Source: Streptomyces sp. NBC_01549 (GTDB taxonomy: Bacteria; Actinomycetota; Actinomycetes; Streptomycetales; Streptomycetaceae). Taken from it: a DNA stretch of 64,000 nucleotides. The first letter of the stretch is position 1. The number at the start of each line of letters is the position of its first letter. Of the stretch, positions 61,975-64,000 are shown piece by piece. The translations under genes and the position numbers were made by a program. The stretch is from positions 62,001 through 126,000 of the forward strand of contig NZ_JAPEPW010000006.1 of the NCBI RefSeq assembly GCF_026339955.1, read 5' to 3'. Below the pieces are notes generated by a model. It was not told where the DNA came from and ran no database searches. It saw only the letters and a program-made list of their open reading frames with translations.

Positions 61975-63428
61975 TCAGTCGGTGAGGCCCAGCGCCCCCG
62001 CTGCCTGGATCGCCAGCCAGACCTCGGCCAGCGCCCCCGTCGACGTCAGATCACGATCGGTGAGAGCGCCGAAGCGGCGGAGCCGGTAGGCGAGGGTGTT
62101 GGGATGGATGTGGAGCGCCGCCGCAGCCGTCTCGGTACGGCGGTCGCGCTCCATCCAGGTGCGGGCGGAGACGAGCAACTGCGAGTCATGGGCCTCGTCG
62201 TAGCGCAGGACCCCGCCGAGCACGTGCTCGACCAACGCGGTCAGGACAGCGGGATCGTCGGGCAGCCACCGGCCCGTCGAGTCGTCGCCGTACCGAACGA
62301 CGGGCCGACCCGACTCCACGGCCTTGGAGACCGCCCAGAGCGCCTCGCGCTGAGCCACCTTCAGCGCGGTGCCCGGCAGGAAGGAGCGGCTGATCCCGGC
62401 TGCCACGCCCGACAGCTCACCGACGGCCACGGCCAGCTCCGGTGCCCCCAGGACGTAGCGGTCCTCACCTCGGGTGAGCAGCAGATGCGGTTGGTCCTCC
62501 AGACAGCGCAACAGCGCCTCGTCGGTGGTGTGGCGTACTACGAGGAGCACGGTGTCGCCCTCGATCGCGTGCCGGGCGAGCCGACGGCGCGCCGCCTCCG
62601 GGTCGAGCACCTCCTGCAGTAGTTCAGCCAGCGTCTCCGCGCCCTCGCGGCGCAGCGTCTCGCGCTCGTTGCGGACCATCGCCAGTCGCAGCGCCGCCAC
62701 GGTGGCGATGTGCTGGACGACGGCGAGTCCCCCGGGCTGGGCGCCCTGACGCTCGTAGGCGACGAGAAAGCCCGCCGGGCCGCCGGGCGCGGGCACCGGG
62801 AGGACGAATCCGCCGGGGATCGTGGGTGGAGCGTCGACGGAAGCGGGCAGAACAGCGGGATCCGGCACGGGAACGCCGGGCAGGAGCGGGCGGCCCTGCG
62901 GTGTGCAGAGGTAGACGTCGTAACCCGACAGGCCTTCGAGACGGCGCAGAAGTGTCGGCGTGTCGAGGTCCTCGGCGACTAGCCAGCGCAGCGCGCCGAA
63001 GACCTGGAGCTGCGCGCCCAGCCGGTGCCGGGCGTCCTCCTGGGCCGCCGCCGCGACTTCCTGGGCGACAGCGATGAACGGGACGGCGAGCGGTACTTCG
63101 AGGACGGGGAAGTCCCGCTTCTCCGCCGCCCGGAAGAACGCGTCGTGCAGCGGGGGCATGTCCAGCTGCGCGTAGAGCGCGAGAGCGGATACCCCGGCGT
63201 CGTCCAGCCGCTCCAGGTAGGCGCGCTGTCCGGTCGCGGTACGGGGGACCGCCAGGCCCGTCGTACCATGATCACCTCGGCGCCCAGGAGCCAGGGCGTC
63301 GGATCGGTGAGTTCGCTGGCGTGCGCCCAGGACACCGACCGGTCCAGACCACCGCTGCCGGCCTTCACGGAGAGCTGGAGTGCCGGGAACGAGAGCAGAT
63401 CCCGGACGGTGAGTTTGTTGCTGGCCAC
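61975..63428 (-). pseudogene. PucR-family regulator with one frameshift
   Basis: GTG 63428 starts ASNKLTVRDLLSFPALQLSV and SWAHASELTDPTPWLLGAEV, the normal PucR N-terminal domain. At about 63266 an extra GT (or equivalent) shifts the frame. The protein then continues in the other frame as TTGLAVPRTATGQRAYLERL through a GGDEF-like middle to the PucR HTH (ETAAAALHIHPNTLAYRLRR) and the stop at 61975. The total length is normal for the family (about 484 codons). A single shift in an otherwise intact gene may be a sequencing error. It is divergent from, and probably controls, the NCS1 permease at 63531. Confidence 0.8.
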
Positions 63429-63530
63429 ACAAAACAGCGTACGCCTCTGTGATGGACACAATTGTCGCTGGTCATCCGTGGGCCACAGACTGTGAAACCG
63501 TCCCCTGCATAAACGGAAGGCGGAGCGCCC
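63429..63530. promoter_or_regulatory. Divergent promoter between PucR and NCS1 permease
   Basis: About 100 bases between the two start codons, AT-richer than the genes (ATGGACACAATTGTCG, AACAGCGTACG). It must hold both promoters. GGAAGGCGGAG precedes the permease GTG. Confidence 0.5.
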
Positions 63531-64000
63531 GTGACGACCTCGATCACCGAAATCGAGACCTATGGTGTCGAGCGGATCCCGGACACGGACCGCACGGCCC
63601 GCCCGATCGATCTGTTCCGGCTCGCCTTCGGCGGTGCCAACACCTTCGCGACCTGTGTACTGGGCGCCTTCCCGATCCTCTTCGGCCTCTCCTTCTGGCA
63701 GGGTGTCGCGGCGACCGTCCTCGGCCTGGTGGCGGGTGCGCTGCTGCTGGCCCCGATGGCACTGTTCGGCCCCGCCAACGGCACGAACAACGCCGTCTCC
63801 TCCTCCGCGCACCTGGGCGTGCACGGCCGGGTCGTCGGCTCGTTCCTCTCCCTGCTCACCGCGATCGCGTTCTTCTCGATCTCGGTGTGGTCCTCGGGGG
63901 ACGCGCTCGTCGGCGGCGCGCACCGGCTCGTCCACGTCCCCGAGTCGGACGCCAGCTACAGCATCGCGTACGCGATCTTCGCGGGGCTCGTCCTGGTCGT
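63531..64000 (+). CDS. NCS1-family purine/cytosine permease, partial (window end)
   Basis: The first 156 codons of a membrane permease from GTG 63531. The soluble head ends VERIPDTDRTARPIDLFRLA. Helices follow with the family pattern FGGANTFATCVLGAFPILFG, LVAGALLLAPMALFGPANGT and NNAVSSSAHLGVHGRVVGSF. NCS1 transporters import nucleobases such as cytosine, purines or allantoin with cations. It is divergent from a PucR regulator, the usual arrangement for nucleobase use. It continues beyond the window. Confidence 0.88.
   Translation, partial: MTTSITEIETYGVERIPDTDRTARPIDLFRLAFGGANTFATCVLGAFPILFGLSFWQGVAATVLGLVAGALLLAPMALFGPANGTNNAVSSSAHLGVHGRVVGSFLSLLTAIAFFSISVWSSGDALVGGAHRLVHVPESDASYSIAYAIFAGLVLV

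Noticed and set aside
1..64000. tRNA, rRNA, riboswitch or replication-origin sequences.
   Set aside because: No cloverleaf with CCA-type acceptor, no rRNA-like stretch, no recognisable riboswitch core and no cluster of DnaA-type boxes was noticed by reading. A covariance-model search would be needed to exclude small RNAs.

Overview
The window looks like a Streptomyces chromosome, probably an accessory or arm-like region. Base composition is very GC-rich with strong third-position GC bias. GTG starts and GGAGG-type ribosome sites are common. The families are typically streptomycete: LAL regulators, PucR regulators, DUF418, DUF1707, SCO6745-like, DUF4259, class F sortase and an S53 peptidase. 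No rRNA, tRNA or core housekeeping operon was seen.

Layout. 0-3.3 kb: SnoaL-like protein, two hypotheticals, a methyltransferase. 3.6-6.6 kb: a large LuxR/LAL regulator. 6.7-8.9 kb: an S53 peptidase fused at a deletion joint to a quinone oxidoreductase remnant. 9.0-12.6 kb: histidine kinase plus damaged response regulator, divergent from a DUF418-type membrane protein and a histidine-phosphatase-like protein. 12.8-16.5 kb: CDF metal exporter, gene fragments, a secreted lactonase-like protein. 16.9-26.6 kb: an ArsB-type remnant, then a three-gene cassette (OB-fold membrane protein, flotillin, about 1.65-kb-residue-class giant ATPase) with a divergent PucR-like regulator. 26.6-30.4 kb: a cytochrome b561/molybdopterin oxidoreductase with a coupled membrane protein, a flavodoxin-like reductase and a SUKH protein. 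30.5-34.8 kb: almost nothing but broken genes (integrase, ISL3 transposase, DUF4259, tannase, NicO exporter, sortase, YrdC). 35-36.4 kb: a beta-carbonic anhydrase. 36.8-39 kb: a PAS/PP2C phosphatase split by an IS5-like element carrying a passenger gene. 39.2-44 kb: LAL remnant and three alpha/beta hydrolases among metallo-beta-lactamase and SMP-30 remnants. 44-46 kb: an IS630-type element carrying a chloramphenicol-phosphotransferase-like gene. 46.2-48.8 kb: an aldo/keto reductase split by an IS1182-type element. 49-52 kb: a cNMP-domain flavin oxidoreductase, OsmC and DUF1707. 52.4-57.5 kb: a 1473-residue secreted protein with a C-terminal NucA/NucB-like nuclease domain, convergent with a SUKH gene. 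57.6-64 kb: small secreted proteins, an IS5 remnant, an NCS1 permease fragment coupled to a PfkB kinase, a maleylpyruvate-isomerase-like protein, and a frameshifted PucR regulator divergent from an NCS1 permease that runs off the window.

Two themes stand out. First, intact cassettes worth attention: the flotillin/OB-fold/ATPase set, which may form a membrane-associated stress or remodelling machine, and the candidate toxin-immunity pair. Second, an unusually high density of truncated or chimeric genes whose ends meet abruptly, together with three insertion sequences at CTAA/CTAG targets. For two of these insertions the interrupted gene can be rebuilt in frame by deleting the element and one target copy, which firmly sets the element boundaries. 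The chimeric joints could be real deletions or assembly artefacts, and the sequence alone cannot decide.
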